A stretch of DNA of 64,000 nucleotides from Symsagittifera roscoffensis (GCF_963678635.1 NC_087071.1:7021624-7085623); one strand, 5' to 3'; shown: positions 47,525 through 61,213, counted from the stretch's first letter. Program-made: numbers and translations. Notes: generated by a model not told the origin, from the sequence alone.

Positions 47525-47775
47525 TCGATCCGGAAGGTTCTAGGGACGGAAAATACCTGTTGGGTCTAAGGTACTAATCCGGAGGGGTCCTATTTTCACC
47601 AATCCGGAAGGGTCCTAATTTTGCCAGACCGGAAGGGTCCTAATTTTGCCAATCCGGTAGGGTCCTAATTTTTTCAATCCGTAAAGATCCTACTTTTGTT
47701 AATCCGGAAGGGTCCTATTTTTGCCAATCCGGAAGGGTCCTGATTTTGCCAATCTGAAGGGATCCTATTTTTGTC
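47525..47775 (+). repeat. 25-bp TCCGGAAGGGTCC array in element 3 leader
   Basis: About nine copies of AATCCGGAAGGGTCCTAATT plus a TTGCC spacer, some mutated, follow each other at ~25 bp. The position between PBS and gag matches the element 2 cluster. Confidence 0.85.
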
Positions 47776-48626
47776 AAAACTTGAATAGACAAAAAACAGT
47801 AAATAGTGAAAGGTATTAGATTATTAGGAGTCAGGCTAGGAACCAGTGACTGCACTGGTAACTTGCCTTTTATAGAAAATCGTAGTAAAACAAAACAGGC
47901 CTAAGCCCGGATATTCGCGACACTAAGTCGAAATTGAATAAGAATTTGTCACTAATTTGTGTGGATTAAAATCCAGATCATTTTTCGGAAAAGTGATTGC
48001 CATGAGGATTTTAGTGGGTCTAGCTCGGGCAGTCCGAAGGCGAATAGGTAACACAGGACTCGATGGGTGCAATAGACGCCCACTTGAGAAAACTACTGCC
48101 TTCAAGTTTTTTCTGTTTAGTGCGACACTGAGCAGGGAGAGCTGTTTCTTTAGTAGTACAGAACACATATTTTTTTGAAATTTTTTTCCTTCAATTTGTG
48201 TTTAAAATCAATAATATCCGTTCTTGATTGGGTAGTGAGTACAGTACATTTTAAATATATTGATATTATCAGACTGTGCTAGCTTCATATCTTACAACTT
48301 ATAGTCGATTATTATGAATAGAGTGTATAAACGCTGTACTGTGATAACATACAAGGATTCGTGGTCACTATTTAAGTGAAACATTTGGAATTTTTTGTGT
48401 TGTGTTATTTTTATCAGTACTCAAACAACAAGAAAATTAGCAATCGAAATGAGAAAAGAGGCAGTAAGAAGCAATAAACGAAAAATGAGTCTAGACAAGG
48501 ATAACTAAACTAAGTGATAGCTCTAGGAAAATTATACCAGAGAAACAAAGAAAAGCAATGAGCCAACCTTTTGTGGAGAGGATCGCAGGTACCCGGATCG
48601 ACGAAAAGAAGAAAGTTTCAGGTTGA
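47776..48626 (+). other. Element 3 leader downstream of array
   Basis: Noncoding, alignable with 30516-31446 of element 2. Confidence 0.6.
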
Positions 48627-51332
48627 GTGGTTGAAACCAGGAATCAAAAGTCCTCAGAAGTACAAAAGCAAAAGGCAATATTAGAAATAGTGTCCATCCG
48701 GACCCTGCCATAGATGAAAATCGGGAAGGACATGGACCGGAGGGGAGAGGAAACAGAAGATTGGCATATGAATCTTCTTCGGTAGAACATGGCCAAGATT
48801 TTGACACTTCCACCGCGACTCTAGAACGAAAAGAGATGTCGGAACTGTCCGACATCTCTACTGAAAACGTGGCGACAACAAGATCACCCACTGACAACAC
48901 TATGACGCATGGGGTGACGGAGAAACCGGCAACGTCCTCCTCGTTTTCAGAAAGAATGAAGAACACTTTGGGAAACGTTTTTCCATTTACCATGGGAACG
49001 GGCACAGGAGAAGAGGCAGAAACCCAGAAAGAGGAGGAGGACAATGACGAGCAAGATGACTTGGGATCTCAAGCAAGCCTCAAAAGTTCGACTCAGGAGA
49101 ATGATGCATACACTTATAGAGAGACTGGCTCTATGGACCGATTTGGTGTGGTCAGGACAATAAGCGAGACCACAAATGGATCAAATCAGTCAGAAGATTT
49201 TGTGACCATGACGAATTCGTAAGTGCGACCTGGGAAGAACATAAATACAGGGCTATGTAACCCACAAGTGGATCCAGAAGCGCATTATGAAGAGACGTCG
49301 AGGCAGAGAAGTAAGACTTGAGTTTCGACCAGCACCAAGCTGCCTGGAACCGATAGGTTGACACCACCACTTTTGTTACCATTAGTGGACAACGGAGCAT
49401 CGATCGAAGAAGCCTTGACCAACATGGTGGACAGCATAGAAGAACAGAATGAACAGATGTCCTTAAGAATGAGTGAACTAGAGAGAGCATTCTAAGTCGA
49501 GAGAGAAAGCCTGCGGTGAGAGATCAACCGCAACAGACAAGAAGTTAGCAGAAGCGAAAAAGGCATGAAGGAGAGGACGGATGAACACTTGGCCAAAAAT
49601 TTGTCGCGAATGATGAGGGAAGCTGAGCGAAGAGAGTTGCGGTTGAGAGATGACATGGAGAAGTTGAGAATTCAGCAAGAGCAGACTCTTGGGACTCTTG
49701 ACACGAAGATAGACGCGATGATGGAGAGGCGAACTCAGGCTGTCATGGATAGGTTGGATGGGCTACTAGGAAACATGAGTGGATCGAAGAATGGGGAAAC
49801 AAACTCAGCAGAACTCAGCAGGGAGCCGACAGTGAACTTCAATGAACAACCCAATAGAAGAAGGACATATCAATCCACTAGAGGAAGGGGCAGTTCATCC
49901 AGCTATGCCACATGAGACAATATGCCACGAGGCCCAAACATAGGAGAAAGTTCAAGTGGCAACCGACCGACCTCAAACGAACGACGAAAGCAAGACATGT
50001 GCGACTGGGAGATGTGATTCCATAAAATGGAATCAAGCGAATCAAGGAAGAAGTCATCCCAGCGATTCGAACAGGTGGTAAAACCCAGATACTCTACCAG
50101 AGGGCAATGATGCTGAAGCGGGGCATTCAAGGGACATGACATCAACGGCCTTAGCCTTTGAACCTCTGAACAGGTCCTTGGAAACACTCCTTACAAGGTT
50201 ATCTAGAACCATTGAACGCAGTGAAAAGTCCAGAAGGGTTTTAAAGAAACCAAGATGCTATAAAGACGAATCTGATGGCTGAATTGATACGTGGATAGAG
50301 GTAATGAAAATGCATTTTGACGAGGAGGACTTGACAGAAAGACAACAATGCAGTGCGCTCATCAGTAACCTGAAAGAGACAGACCTAAGCTACGTGATGG
50401 CCAAAAAGCAGTACCAGCGGGACACTGCTGAGAAATTCTTTGAAATCTCGTTAAATCGTTTTGGCTCAGGGGTACAAGGACACCAAGCGATGATGCGCTT
50501 CGAGAAACGGAGGCAACGTGAAGACGACACGATAGACAAGTTTCTAGACAATTTGGAGACGCTTAGAAGGCGTAGCCAACCAGATAAGTCGAACAGAAGG
50601 ATGAACCTGGCAGTAGCCTCAAAATTCAAAGATGGTGTGAAGAATGATGAGCTTCGAACGATGTTAGCGACACATTACACTTTCAACCAATGCGCCAACA
50701 CCACAGGGGTTGAGACTCAAGTCAAGGGAATATCTTTCCTGAAGCCTCCATAGAGATCTGGCTCCTACAAAAACAATTATAGCAATTTTAATAAAGACCA
50801 GCTACCAGCAAAACAGGGCAACAGTTGGTACAAGCCAAGGGACGACATGGACAAGAGACGGTCTTGTGCAAATTGCAATTCGACGAACCATCCTGTGTCA
50901 GCATGCCCAACCTACAAACAGGGCATTAAAGCGATGGGTTCCAGCCTCGAGAATGAAGATGCGTCAGAGGTCGATTATGAAGCTCTCTTGATGGGAGTAA
51001 TTGCGAAATTCGGCCCAAGGTGTTTCTTTTGTAACTTGGAATGTCATTTTAAATCGGATTGTCCACATTTTTGGGATGCTGTGGCAGACATCAAGCATCC
51101 AAAGCATGGGGAATCTTTATCGATTGTGAATGCCAGAAAGGCGCGCCTGTTGAGTGAAGCGGAGGCACGCAGAAAAGAGAAACCTCAAGAGCTGGCAACA
51201 AAGAAGATGCAGGCAGTAACGGAAAAGATATGTGAAGCGGAACCGGTAATTGCGGCAGACGATTTCAAAATCGACTATAAGGCAGCAGCAAGAGATGTCT
51301 TACGCAGAGTCCAGCAGGAAATGGTGACATAG
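48627..51332 (+). pseudogene. gag: Element 3 gag remnant
   Basis: The start ATG of element 2 is GTG here (48627-48629). Gag pieces remain open at 48761-49222, 49565-49915, 50304-50753 and 50847-51332, covering the N-terminus, coiled coil, capsid-like region and two zinc knuckles. The second knuckle is intact (CFFCNLECHFKSDC) and helps diagnose the defect in the other two copies. Multiple stops and indels separate the pieces. Confidence 0.8.
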
Positions 51333-51347
51333 GAGATCGAACAGAAA

Positions 51348-52436
51348 GTGGAGCTCGAACTAGAGAATGAGAAAACTCAGGATAGGTTAAACGCCTTCGA
51401 AGCATCGGAGGTTGAAGAAACGAAAGCACCAAGCAGTTTGAGCATGAAACTAAAGGTGATCTCTGTGCAGACCTTCTGTATGGTGCCACAAGGAAGCAGA
51501 ATACATTCAATAGTTTCCGTTGCGGGGAATCAGGTGATCAGGAACCAACGTGAACCCTCAGAGTTCACTATGATGCATTTAGATACATATACAGAATATC
51601 TGAGACAGGTAGAGCCGCGCACTGAGTCAAGGGCTGTGCGAGCGTTGTTGACAACGGGTGGCCCTCGAACAAAGAAACTCCACGGAAACTCCACCGTATC
51701 AAGTGATAGTGAACGTTGACGGGATAAGTATCTACACTAGGACCTACGTCACAACCGATAGTGACCAAATGGGGCAGATCTATTTGGGTCAGGAAGAACT
51801 TAAGGTCCCTAGAATCGGCCATAATGCCATGATGGAGTAAGATGCAGTACACATAGGGTAAGAGGCAGATGTGACTGTTTATCTGCTAGACACCAATGGG
51901 AAGAAAATCATAGTAACAGGACTACTGGATACAGGAGCAGTGGTAAGTATGATGCCAACAAAAACTTAGGAAAGAATGGGCTTCACCAGGGAAGACCTAA
52001 TTCCAACGAGCCTCAGATTGGCGACCGCCAACCGCGGAGCCATCTACGTGGCTGGAAGGACACCAATAACGGTCCTTCACATGGGAGGATGCAATCTTTG
52101 GATGAGCTTCCTGGTGGTTGAGAACTTAGGGCCGTGATTCATCTTGGGCGTGATTTCGTCAAAAATTTCGATGTGATGATTGGCTTGAACAACGGCCTAA
52201 TAAGGAGTAGGAATTCGGATTCGAAGAATGTTAAGAGACCAATTAAAAACATAATAACCGTTGAAAACAAGGTGCCAATTTATTTAGATAGTGAAGTGAG
52301 AATACAGCCGGGACAAGCTGTAATAGCAATTTTAAGGATGAGAAATCTAAATTTTTCAAGCGATAGTAAACAAGTCCGTCTGGTACCCAACCTAAATAGT
52401 CAAAGATTGGTTATTTTAGGCCGCAGTTTTCAGTAA
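51348..52436 (+). pseudogene. pro: Element 3 protease remnant
   Basis: Pieces at 51348-51719, 51658-51840 and 52134-52436 align with the element 2 protease region. The DTGA active-site codons are still readable near 51926, but stops lie on both sides. Confidence 0.75.
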
Positions 52437-55335
52437 CACGAAACCGGCTGTGTGCCAGTGTGTTGCTGAAACACTGGACACCACGGTTTCGATACATCGT
52501 GGAAAGAAACTTGGTTACCCTTTGCCGAAGAAGACCGACTATGAGGATACACAAAACTTGAAGAAGTAAAACGTGAACGACTGCCCGAATCATGCTGATA
52601 GAGATAAAAAAGAGACTGCCCGACAATGCTGATAAATTTCAAGAGAATTGATGAACTTAAATGTATTACCAAACTGTTTTCAATGAAATCCGAAACAGAT
52701 GACGGCTTGTCGAGCTGCTCAAATTTTTGCCCCTCGTCATAACGCCCCTCGTCATATAAACTATAATCCGACAAACCAGTTTAGAACACTTGAGAGGGAA
52801 ACTAGATTAAGGGCGGTTTTAAAACGAGACGCGGACGTATTTTCAAAACATAAGGCGGATACTGGATGTTGCAACTTCGTCGAACACGAAATAGAACTAA
52901 AGGAAGGCGCCATTCGTCATAAGGAAGGCGCAAGACGAATGACGCCTCATAATTCGGATGCGTGCCGAGCGGCAATAGAAATATTACTCGAATACGACAT
53001 GAAAAAACCCTCGAAGTCGCCTCTGGCTTGTGGGGTTGTCATGGCCAAAAAGAAAAGAGGGCAGCTTAGCTCTTGTTGCGACTTTCGTTAACTGAACGCT
53101 GTGACAATAACAGATGCGTACCTGATACCGCGAATAGACGAGAGCCTCTCGCAACTTAGTGACGCCAAGTTCTTCACCACATTGGACTGGGGCTCTGCCT
53201 ACTGGCAGGTCCGTCTGCGGAATAAGAACAGAGAAAAGACCGGATTCGCATGTGAATTGGGTTTTTACCAGTGGAGGAGGATGCCCTATGCCTTTTGCAA
53301 AGCCACGGCGACTTTTCAAAGACTGATAGCTCAGGCTTTGACCAGAGTAACGAAGAAGTACGGGAACCTTGTGATGTGTTACGTGGATGACGTGGTTATA
53401 GCAAGACCCAAGCTGGAAGACCACTTTGATCGACTCGATGAGGTATTTGGTTGCAGTAAAAGAGCAGGCTTGAAATGCAAACCATCAAAATGTGAAATCC
53501 TCATGGATTGAAGCAAGTACCTGGGAAGAATGGTGGACAGGCTTGGCGTAAGGCCGGACCCAGAAGCAGTGAAGGCTTTGTTGAAATGGAAGGCCCCCAG
53601 AACGGACACACAACTCCTGAGCTTCCAGGGGGTTTGCCAATTATTAGCGTGAGTTCATAAAAGGATACGCGGACAAGGTGTACCCCATGCAGAAACTGAT
53701 TCGCAACAAGGGAAAGAAGTTCGAATGGAACGAAGAAGCTCAAGCTGCCTTCGCGAACATAAAGCGGGATCTGTGCGAAGCGTCAGTGCTAGGCATGCCA
53801 ACAACAGATGGGCATGTCTGTTCTTGTCACAGATGCATCACTAGTAGCCCTCTCAGGATGGCTACATCAGGAGCAGAAGTGGATTGGAAGAAGAGTTCTA
53901 CGTCCAACTGCATATGATGGCAGTTAAGTGTTGAGTGACACTGAAATGAAATATGTTGCATTAAAGGTGGAAATGTTTGCAGTGGTCACTTTCGTAGAGT
54001 AGTACCGCGCATACTTAGGGAGCGCTGCCTTTAAGCTACGCGTGGACAATAAAGCGCTATCCTGGTTGAAGACGTACTCGATGAACAAGAGCTATATTGG
54101 TTGGTGGATAGTTAGGATAGACGGCTACCACATGATAATCGAGCAGAGGATGCGCAACAAACACCAGAATGCCCACAGCCTCAGCATGAAGACTGAGTTT
54201 TATGGAAGACTAGAACAGAAACAAGCCAATCAGGCGGAAATCAAGGAAGGGTTCTCGTTTCTGGACACAGAAACTTATGAAGCGCTTTCCTCGACAAGAT
54301 GGTTGGACAAATCTGGACATCCAATTCCGGGACATCCCGAGTTACCGGTGGAAAAGGCAGCAGGAAAAAAGATCTTATCAAAAAAGGACCCGGTGGCCTT
54401 CGGATCTGTTGCTACGTTCGAACCTGGTTCAACAGGAACTCTCTCGCATGCTCATTAGCAGCCCCTCATTGCTGGATAAAACGGTGCAGGTCACTCCGCA
54501 AAAGATGCGGATGCTGGGTGAATTGTTGGAGACAGAAGTGACTAGAGATGACCACGTATGGGCAGCAGCCATGGCATCCTTGACAGTCAGTGCGAAAGTA
54601 AAGATTAAGCCATCAAGACGACGACACAAAAAAAATGAAAGGGATTGTAGGACGATAGTTCATCAACTATCATCCTCGATACCCCAAAACGTCTTGACGA
54701 GCACATCATATAAGCGAACAGAACAGGTGAAAGGGACACAAAGGAAAACCGTTACCTTTAAGGATCAGTATCAGAACGGTGAAGAAGTTGAACATAACCT
54801 GGCGCAAGAAAGTTTGTCCGGGGAAAAGGAGGTTGATGAGGACAGACGAGTTAATCAACAAGACCCGGGATAAGAAAGTTTGTCCGGCGAGTCAGATGTT
54901 CAAGGTGAAGAACAAGACCTGGAGATTGAAATTTTGTCAGGGGGGTCAGATGGATGAGCGGAAGGCATAAAACTGATCCCGAAGAAAAAACATGCTCAGT
55001 GGCAGATTCTTCCGTTGATGACATCTCGAGGAATTAAGGGATTGACACTTACTGAGACAGGAACTCGAGCACAGGATCGAAATTCTCAGAGCTAGCGATC
55101 CACACGTTACTAGTGGAGACTCGAGCAAGAGACATGGACAGAGAGGTATATCAAGACCCCGTCTGTGATCGCTACCTAGTACCCAGCAAAACAGTCTTCG
55201 ACAATGCAGCGGATGATCTAGAAACAATAGCGGTATTGAAACAATCGATGAGTTTGTTGCCGTAGAATGAAGTAGTCAGGACTGATCTTCAATCCTTCAG
55301 ACAAGAGACAGAGCCGTTGGCGAAGATTTGGTGCG
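52437..55335 (+). pseudogene. pol: Element 3 RT-RNase H and linker remnant
   Basis: Broken frames (52699-53091, 53101-53511, 53678-53917, 54042-54458, 54277-54873) align with element 2's RT-RNase H. YVDD survives near 53384, while the RNase H region is frameshifted. Three LSGE-type motifs follow at about 54813, 54879 and 54933, two of them mutated. The match stops at about 55335. Confidence 0.8.
54813..54946 (+). promoter_or_regulatory. Three decayed PPT-like motifs in element 3
   Basis: TTTGTCCGGGGA, TTTGTCCGGCGAGT and TTTGTCAGGGGGGT lie at about 54813, 54879 and 54933, matching the triplet of element 2. Confidence 0.45.
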
Positions 55336-56989
55336 TAAAGATGGAAGATTATTTCATATATCAGTCGTCAGTTGGATTGTTTTGCGTCAATAAACTTCGG
55401 AGTGAATAAACTCCCGGGTTGTTAAAAAATGACTATCATCCTCTTTTTTTTTGAAAAATTTCATAGATCAAAGTATATGAAAACAGCAAAATAAGCACTT
55501 TTTCCATACTATGAAATTGTATGATAAGCATTTTTTCCATCCATCAACCCCAACACTAGCAATGGATTTTTTGTCATAAAAATCCCAGATTGAATAAGCT
55601 ATTGCCACGCAGATGAACTGCAATTAGTGAATTTAGCCAAAAAATTTAATTTTGAAATTTTCAAATGGAACTATATACCAAAATTAACTTTTTGAATTTG
55701 GCTAGTTAGTTTTTAGTTTAAAATTTAGTGGTTGAGAAAAAGGGCCTATTTTTTTTTGCAAATTTATGGTGAAAAACTCATCCTGGACTACGGTAAAAAC
55801 ACAAAAAGTCAAATTTTGCATGCAAATTTTTTTTTTCGTAAAATTTATATTTGAGCACAAAAGCAAGTTTGCAACCAAAAAAGGGATTAAATTTTTTTTT
55901 ACCTGAAAAGTTTGTTTTTGTTAATGACAAAAATGCATATCATACAATTTTCATACATGAAAACTTCATAATAAGCACTTTTCTGACCAAAATTGAAATT
56001 TGTTTTTGATTGTCAAAATGCCCTCTATCATAGATATAATTAATCAAATATATTTAAAGTTACCCGGACACGTTTTTTGGTGATTTTGAAAATTTTGTTT
56101 TTTTTCTGCGACAAAATCACTATCTTATAATTTTTTTACATAAATGTTCAAAATTGTATGATAAACGCTTTTTACCAAAATATCAGATAATTTTTTAATG
56201 ACCAAAAAGCTTCCGAAGAGGCTATTAATTAAAACTGTTCTTAAAAGTTTTTAAAACACTTATAAATTTTGTTCGAATTTTGTATGAGAAGCCTTTTTCC
56301 CATAGATTTCAATTATGAAATTGTATGATAAAATTTTTTTTCTTTAAATGTCAACTCGGGTTGCTTTCAGAATCTGAGAAACAAAAAAAATTGTTCAAAC
56401 GGCACTTAATGCTCATTTTGACGAGGAGTGTCCTAATTGTATTTTTCCCACCAAGTAAATCTTAACAAAACGTTTTCACCAAAATTGAGCCCTCTAAGGA
56501 AACAAAAAAAAACTTAATTAGGATGCACCTAGTTTTACTTAAAGACTAATTTTCCAATTTTCTTCTTTTTTCTATAGAAAGTCAGTTATAAGGTTAGCTG
56601 GATGCTGTGACACTAATTGTTTTCAACTTACCGTTTTTTGTTCGTGTTGCGCTGAAAAGATCTATAGGGAAGAAAATAACTCTGGCTTATTTGACAAACA
56701 TACTAAATTCAGCATAGTCGGCAATCTTTGATCTTGAAAAAATCAAAGGAACAAAAAAATTGAGCCAAATTTTTGTTTCGAGTTTTAAATTTTCTAATTG
56801 AGATACTCCGATTTTTGTTAGTCGCTTAAGAAAAATTGCCTAAGCGTCAGGTTTGAATTAAAGCTTTTGTATGATTATACGTCTCCTCGCTCGCTTACTG
56901 TAAATTAAAAAAAACTGAACCGTTTTTTTTCTATCACTTTTATGCACACCAGAGGTCTTACCCATCATATTTAGAGATAAGAAATAAAA
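55336..56989. other. AT-rich DNA with scattered TTGTATGATAAGC motif
   Basis: No gene was found. The motif AATTGTATGATAAGC, often with TTTTTCCAT nearby, recurs in altered form near 55495, 55515, 56155, 56275 and 56320. This suggests an old diverged repeat. Homopolymer runs are frequent. Confidence 0.5.
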
Positions 56990-58262
56990 CTTCACGAGTC
57001 CAAATTGTGCATTCTTTGCATTGTAAGCGGATTCCGCAACAGGCCCAAATCAGATTTGTCGCAGAATCCACAAAATTGTTACATTTATTTGATCTTTTTT
57101 GCTGTTTTGGATTCCACAAACAAATACCTAAAACACTGTACCGTTCAAAATTTTGAGATGTGTGTTTAGCTGAATTGAATTGTTGCAAATCCGCAATTGT
57201 AAGCGGAATCCGCAAACTGTAAGTTGATTTCGCAAACTGTAAGTGGAATCCCCAAAATGTGAATGGAATCCGCATTTTATTTGCAGATTCCGTTTACATA
57301 TATGTATGTGTAGTAGCGTTTATTATATATCTTTTAATTACTACGTTGATCAGCTATCAGTTGGAATGCCAAAGATTTGATCTCAATTCCTGGTAAACAC
57401 CCAACTTCGATCTCAAATCCTGTCGAACATAACCAACTTTGATCTCAATTCCCGACAAGCATACGCAACTTCGATCTCATACCAATTCTTGAAAAACTTG
57501 TCAAACATACCCAGCTTCAATCTCACTTCCTACAAATGTTATTTTCGATCTCAATTCCTGTTATCAATCTCAATTCCTTGTTCATCATTTTAGTTCAAGC
57601 CATTCAATTTTTTATAAAAGCGTTTTAATTTAGCCATTTTGAAATATTTTCAAAATGCGAAACCAGAACAAAAAGTTTGAAAGAGCAGCTTTTTCAGGAC
57701 TACTTATTCGTGTTTTTGAAGTTAAAATTTAATTCTGCTCTAACTCAATCTTGGTAATTTTTATCTAATACTAATTTGCTCAAATTATTTAAATAGATCA
57801 ATCACTCCCTGTGAACAAAATGTTTTGAATTCACGCTCTCAAATACTGAATCTCAAAGTTAAAATCCCAAATACTGAATCTCTCTTACTGAAGCCCAAAT
57901 ACTGACCTAATTCGGTGATATGTCAACCCAATAATGAATCAACCCAATTACGGATATTAACCAAATGAATTTATTCGTTGTTGTGTTTCCAAAACTATGA
58001 TCCATAAAACTGCTTGCAAATACTAAAGCGTGAAATCCATAGTTGTAGTTAACCAATGTTTTAAGTTTTGATCGTAGATTCCACAGACAATGGTTAAATC
58101 CCTGCTTTTAAGTTCCGCATGTGCATAAGCAAATTCAGTAATAAACAAATTTCTTAATTCATTACAGTTTGCGGATTTCGCTTACAAATTTTGCGAATTC
58201 CACTTACATTTGCGGATTCCACATAGATCTTGCGGAATCTACTTACAGTTGCGGAATCCAGA
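56990..58262. repeat. Candidate non-autonomous element with inverted motif clusters
   Basis: Near 57025-57290 several copies read like GTAAGCGGAATCCGCAAACT. Near 58165-58260 several copies read in the opposite orientation (TTTGCGGATTCCACTTACA). The two clusters enclose about 870 bases of noncoding DNA. Inverted clusters of a short motif resemble transposase-binding ends or a foldback element. Exact termini and target duplication were not found. Confidence 0.45.
57376..57579 (+). repeat. Irregular CAACTTCGATCTCAATTCC tandem repeat
   Basis: About six copies of the 19-base core occur at 30-40 base spacing, with variable spacer text. Confidence 0.75.
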
Positions 58263-59249
58263 ACAACTAGCTATATTTGCTTGTCGCGGAATCCTCAACA
58301 AATTAAATGTTCCGACAAAATTTACCTTACAAATATATGTACACGGAATCCACGTAAATCTTGTATGTGGAGTATACCTACATTTTGGAACATGTTTTAA
58401 AACTTGTCTCTGGACTGCAGCATCTTACATACACAAAACTGCCCGCTTATCTAGTGCACAGTTTGGCCTGGTAGTGAAAAATGTTTTTTTAAAGTTTCTT
58501 AATATCAATGAAAAAACTACTGGAAGGTTTTAATATTTGAATGGTTCTTTGTGGTACGTTCTTTTGCGTGGAAAAAAAAACTGAAAACACCGAAACAGAT
58601 TCAGAGACAAAGTTCCTCCCCGCTTTAAGTAGTGGGAATAATAATGATTCACTCGTCGTAGCTAAAATTGGTTGCATTGATTTGTGTTAGGTTGCTTAAA
58701 TAGTTTGCGACGGAAGTCGATTAAAATTTTTGAAACATTTTTGAAAATACTCCCCCCCCCGTCCAGAAAATCCATCCTTGACTCGCCATTGATAATATTC
58801 ACCCGGTGAATTATCAATTCGGGTCTTATTGTCAATCCTGTGGTTTAAGATGATATGATTTACCAAGTTGATCTCTGAGTGTGCAGAAGATACGCGTCTG
58901 GGGCTGTTGGAAACTTTCTTAGTTGCAATTTTCATAAAGCTACAAAAATTAGCACAGATTCTTTGACATTTCACACCTGATCATAAATAAAGTGATGCAA
59001 ATCAGAGACTCAGTCAGCATTGACAAAAAAAAACAGAAACTTTTCTCTGAAACAGCAATGATTCACTAAAAGTTTAACACTTTTTTGTTCAATTTTGTAC
59101 TTCGTAAATCAATTATAATACCAACTTCACACGTAAAATACTGTCAAAAACTCTTTATTGAACTATAATCTTTGTTTTTACTATTTCAAGTTGCTTAAAA
59201 TTACTGATGTCACCAGCATTTTGACATCAAATGTACATCTAAAATAGTA
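58263..59249. other. AT-rich DNA downstream of host gene
   Basis: No gene was recognised beyond the 3' end signals of the host gene near its right edge. The short antisense frames here lack family features. Confidence 0.5.
59154..59159 (-). terminator. AATAAA poly(A) signal of host gene
   Basis: On the minus strand AATAAA lies about 90 bases after the stop codon of the host gene's last exon. Confidence 0.6.
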
Positions 59250-59420
59250 TTAGAGGTCAATCTTCGCTTCGTTTCTCTTTGAACTTGACCACCTGGAAGA
59301 TGGCTTAGAGTTGTGTTTGTCCCTGAGGTGATTGGCATTCACCAGTACTTCTGATCTTTTGGCCAGTGATCCTCCCAGCTGGTGAGCTGTTTGGTACATT
59401 TTGCGCACGTCTTCATTTAA
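59250..59420 (-). CDS. Host gene, last coding exon
   Basis: On the minus strand a TTTTTTTGTTCAG acceptor precedes 56 codons ending in TAA (59250-59252). The reading, with a KMYQTAHQLGGSLAKRSEVL helix-like segment and a basic Ser-rich tail, joins in phase 0 to the exon at 62883-62943. Function not recognised. Confidence 0.75.
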   Translation of the reverse strand, partial: LNEDVRKMYQTAHQLGGSLAKRSEVLVNANHLRDKHNSKPSSRWSSSKRNEAKIDL

Positions 59421-60352
59421 CTGAACAAAAAAATTCCTGTAAGGTAATCAGATAGTAATCAATTATTTGAAAAAAAAAACACCATTTTTTGAACCATTTT
59501 CATTTCACGAAAAGTTCTAATTCAGCTAAAAACATTCATTGATATGAATCAGTAAGTGAATGTTTGATTAAAAAAACATTCTGTATTAATTCGAAACGTA
59601 TTATTTCCTCGAAGTATGTTTCTCAAAGTATGATTCGGTAAGTATTCAGTAGATTGCAAACAAAAACATACTTTGATGTGAAACAAATTCTATTCACCAA
59701 ACATTTTCCTTGAGTGAAACTAAACTCGTTGGGATTAATCAGAAAGTGTTCGCTCGAGCAAAAAAAAATTGATTCTGAAAAAATTCTTCAAACAATGGAA
59801 AGCATCCGTTTTTTTTTCATTCAGTTGAAAAAAAAATAATTTGAAAAATTTTTTGTTTAAAACGTTCAAGTTCACATGAAAACAATGCTTAATAAAATGA
59901 ATCGAAAATTTTTGAACAAAAAATCGGTCATTACCGTAACAGATTGAGTAGGGCTTTATCAAGGATTCGGCAATGGGGCCATTTTTTCCATGATCTTTTT
60001 ACAGTTGCGGAAATTTAGAGAATAAAATTTAAAAAGAGAGTCTGAAATTTTTTATCGTTTAAAGCAAAAAACATGTGAAATTTTTCCACAAATTGTGCTG
60101 AATCCAAATAAAAATAAGGAATTCAAAAACAAACACAATAGTTTATGCAGTTGATTGCGCGGCACGGGATTGTCACAATATCCGCAGTTTGAACTGAATC
60201 CGCATTGGTGATCAAATTTGTTTTCAATTATGTGGAATAAGCATTCATTTGCTAAACCCACTAAGTCATAATTGATCCAACTTTCGATACAAAAAAAAAC
60301 GGAATGTTTGTGCTCGGTTTGGGTTTTTTCTTCAGACAAACTTTGACTATTT
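59421..60352. other. Host gene intron, left part
   Basis: AT-rich intron sequence with no recognisable gene, ending at the TIR element. Confidence 0.5.
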
Positions 60353-61213
60353 AACTGGCCATTTTTGATGAATTTTTGATATCATTCGAAACTTATGAGC
60401 TTAAATTTGAAAAGGCATTTCACCTGTGATCAATTTTCGTAAAGTTATGGGGTCTTAAGATTGCTAATTCGTCCAATTTGGAACAATTAACCAGCGATTA
60501 TATTTCGCGCTGTTAACGCGTAGGCGGAGATTTAATCCGTCTTAGAAATCGTTACAAGTTGGTGGTTGAAACAAGCTTCTTTGCCATAAATGATTTGTTA
60601 CAAGAAGCAAAATCTATCATTTTGTACTTTATATGACTTGTTGGGGGATGATTTTCATGAAAAATTTCAAATAGTCTGTATATAAGTTTTCTTATTAGTC
60701 TGCATTTAAGTTTTGAAAACAATCGGACAATGTGGTCAACAAACCTACTTGTAAAATTTTCCAGGTGAGGGGAAAAGGAAAAAGAGCCAATTTATGTTAT
60801 TAAAGCTCCATAAGCTTTAAAAGGAAGTTGGAACATTCAGGGCTGTGCCCTGATGCGAGCAGTCTTGTTGTTATTGTTCACAGTGGAATTGCGCTGTCAG
60901 AGAGCCCGCCTTTTCTAAGCAGGATCCGCATTTTTTAAGCAGTAATGGTTTTTTGTCAACGCAATCCGGGTTTTTTAAATCAACCCACTAAGTGATGCGA
61001 GATCCATTTACAAATTGCGGAATCAACTCACAAATGTTCTGAATCCACAACAACTTTCCAAATTCACTCAGTGCTGATGCCGAGACACCATTAAAAGGAC
61101 GAAATATTTTGCGCTACGAGCTTATTTTTGTTTCCAAAATGGTGCTGAAGTACTCAAAATACTAACTTTAGCTGAGCAAAACTGCCTAAACGCTATATTA
61201 AGCCTTTAAGCGG

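Larger units (their letters stand above)
45469..55335 (+). mobile_element. Element 3: decayed LTR retrotransposon, 3' truncated
   Basis: The last third of a 5' LTR is followed by a PBS-like site, a long leader with a TCCGGAAGGG array, then gag, protease and RT-RNase H remnants aligned with element 2. Similarity ends in the acidic linker at about 55335, and no 3' LTR follows. Many stops and indels show an old copy. Its last matching residues (WCVKMED) look closer to element 1 than to element 2. Confidence 0.8.

Noticed and set aside
60052-60339. 95-codon minus-strand frame in the host intron
   Set aside because: No splice sites or family features agree with the phases of the neighbouring exons.
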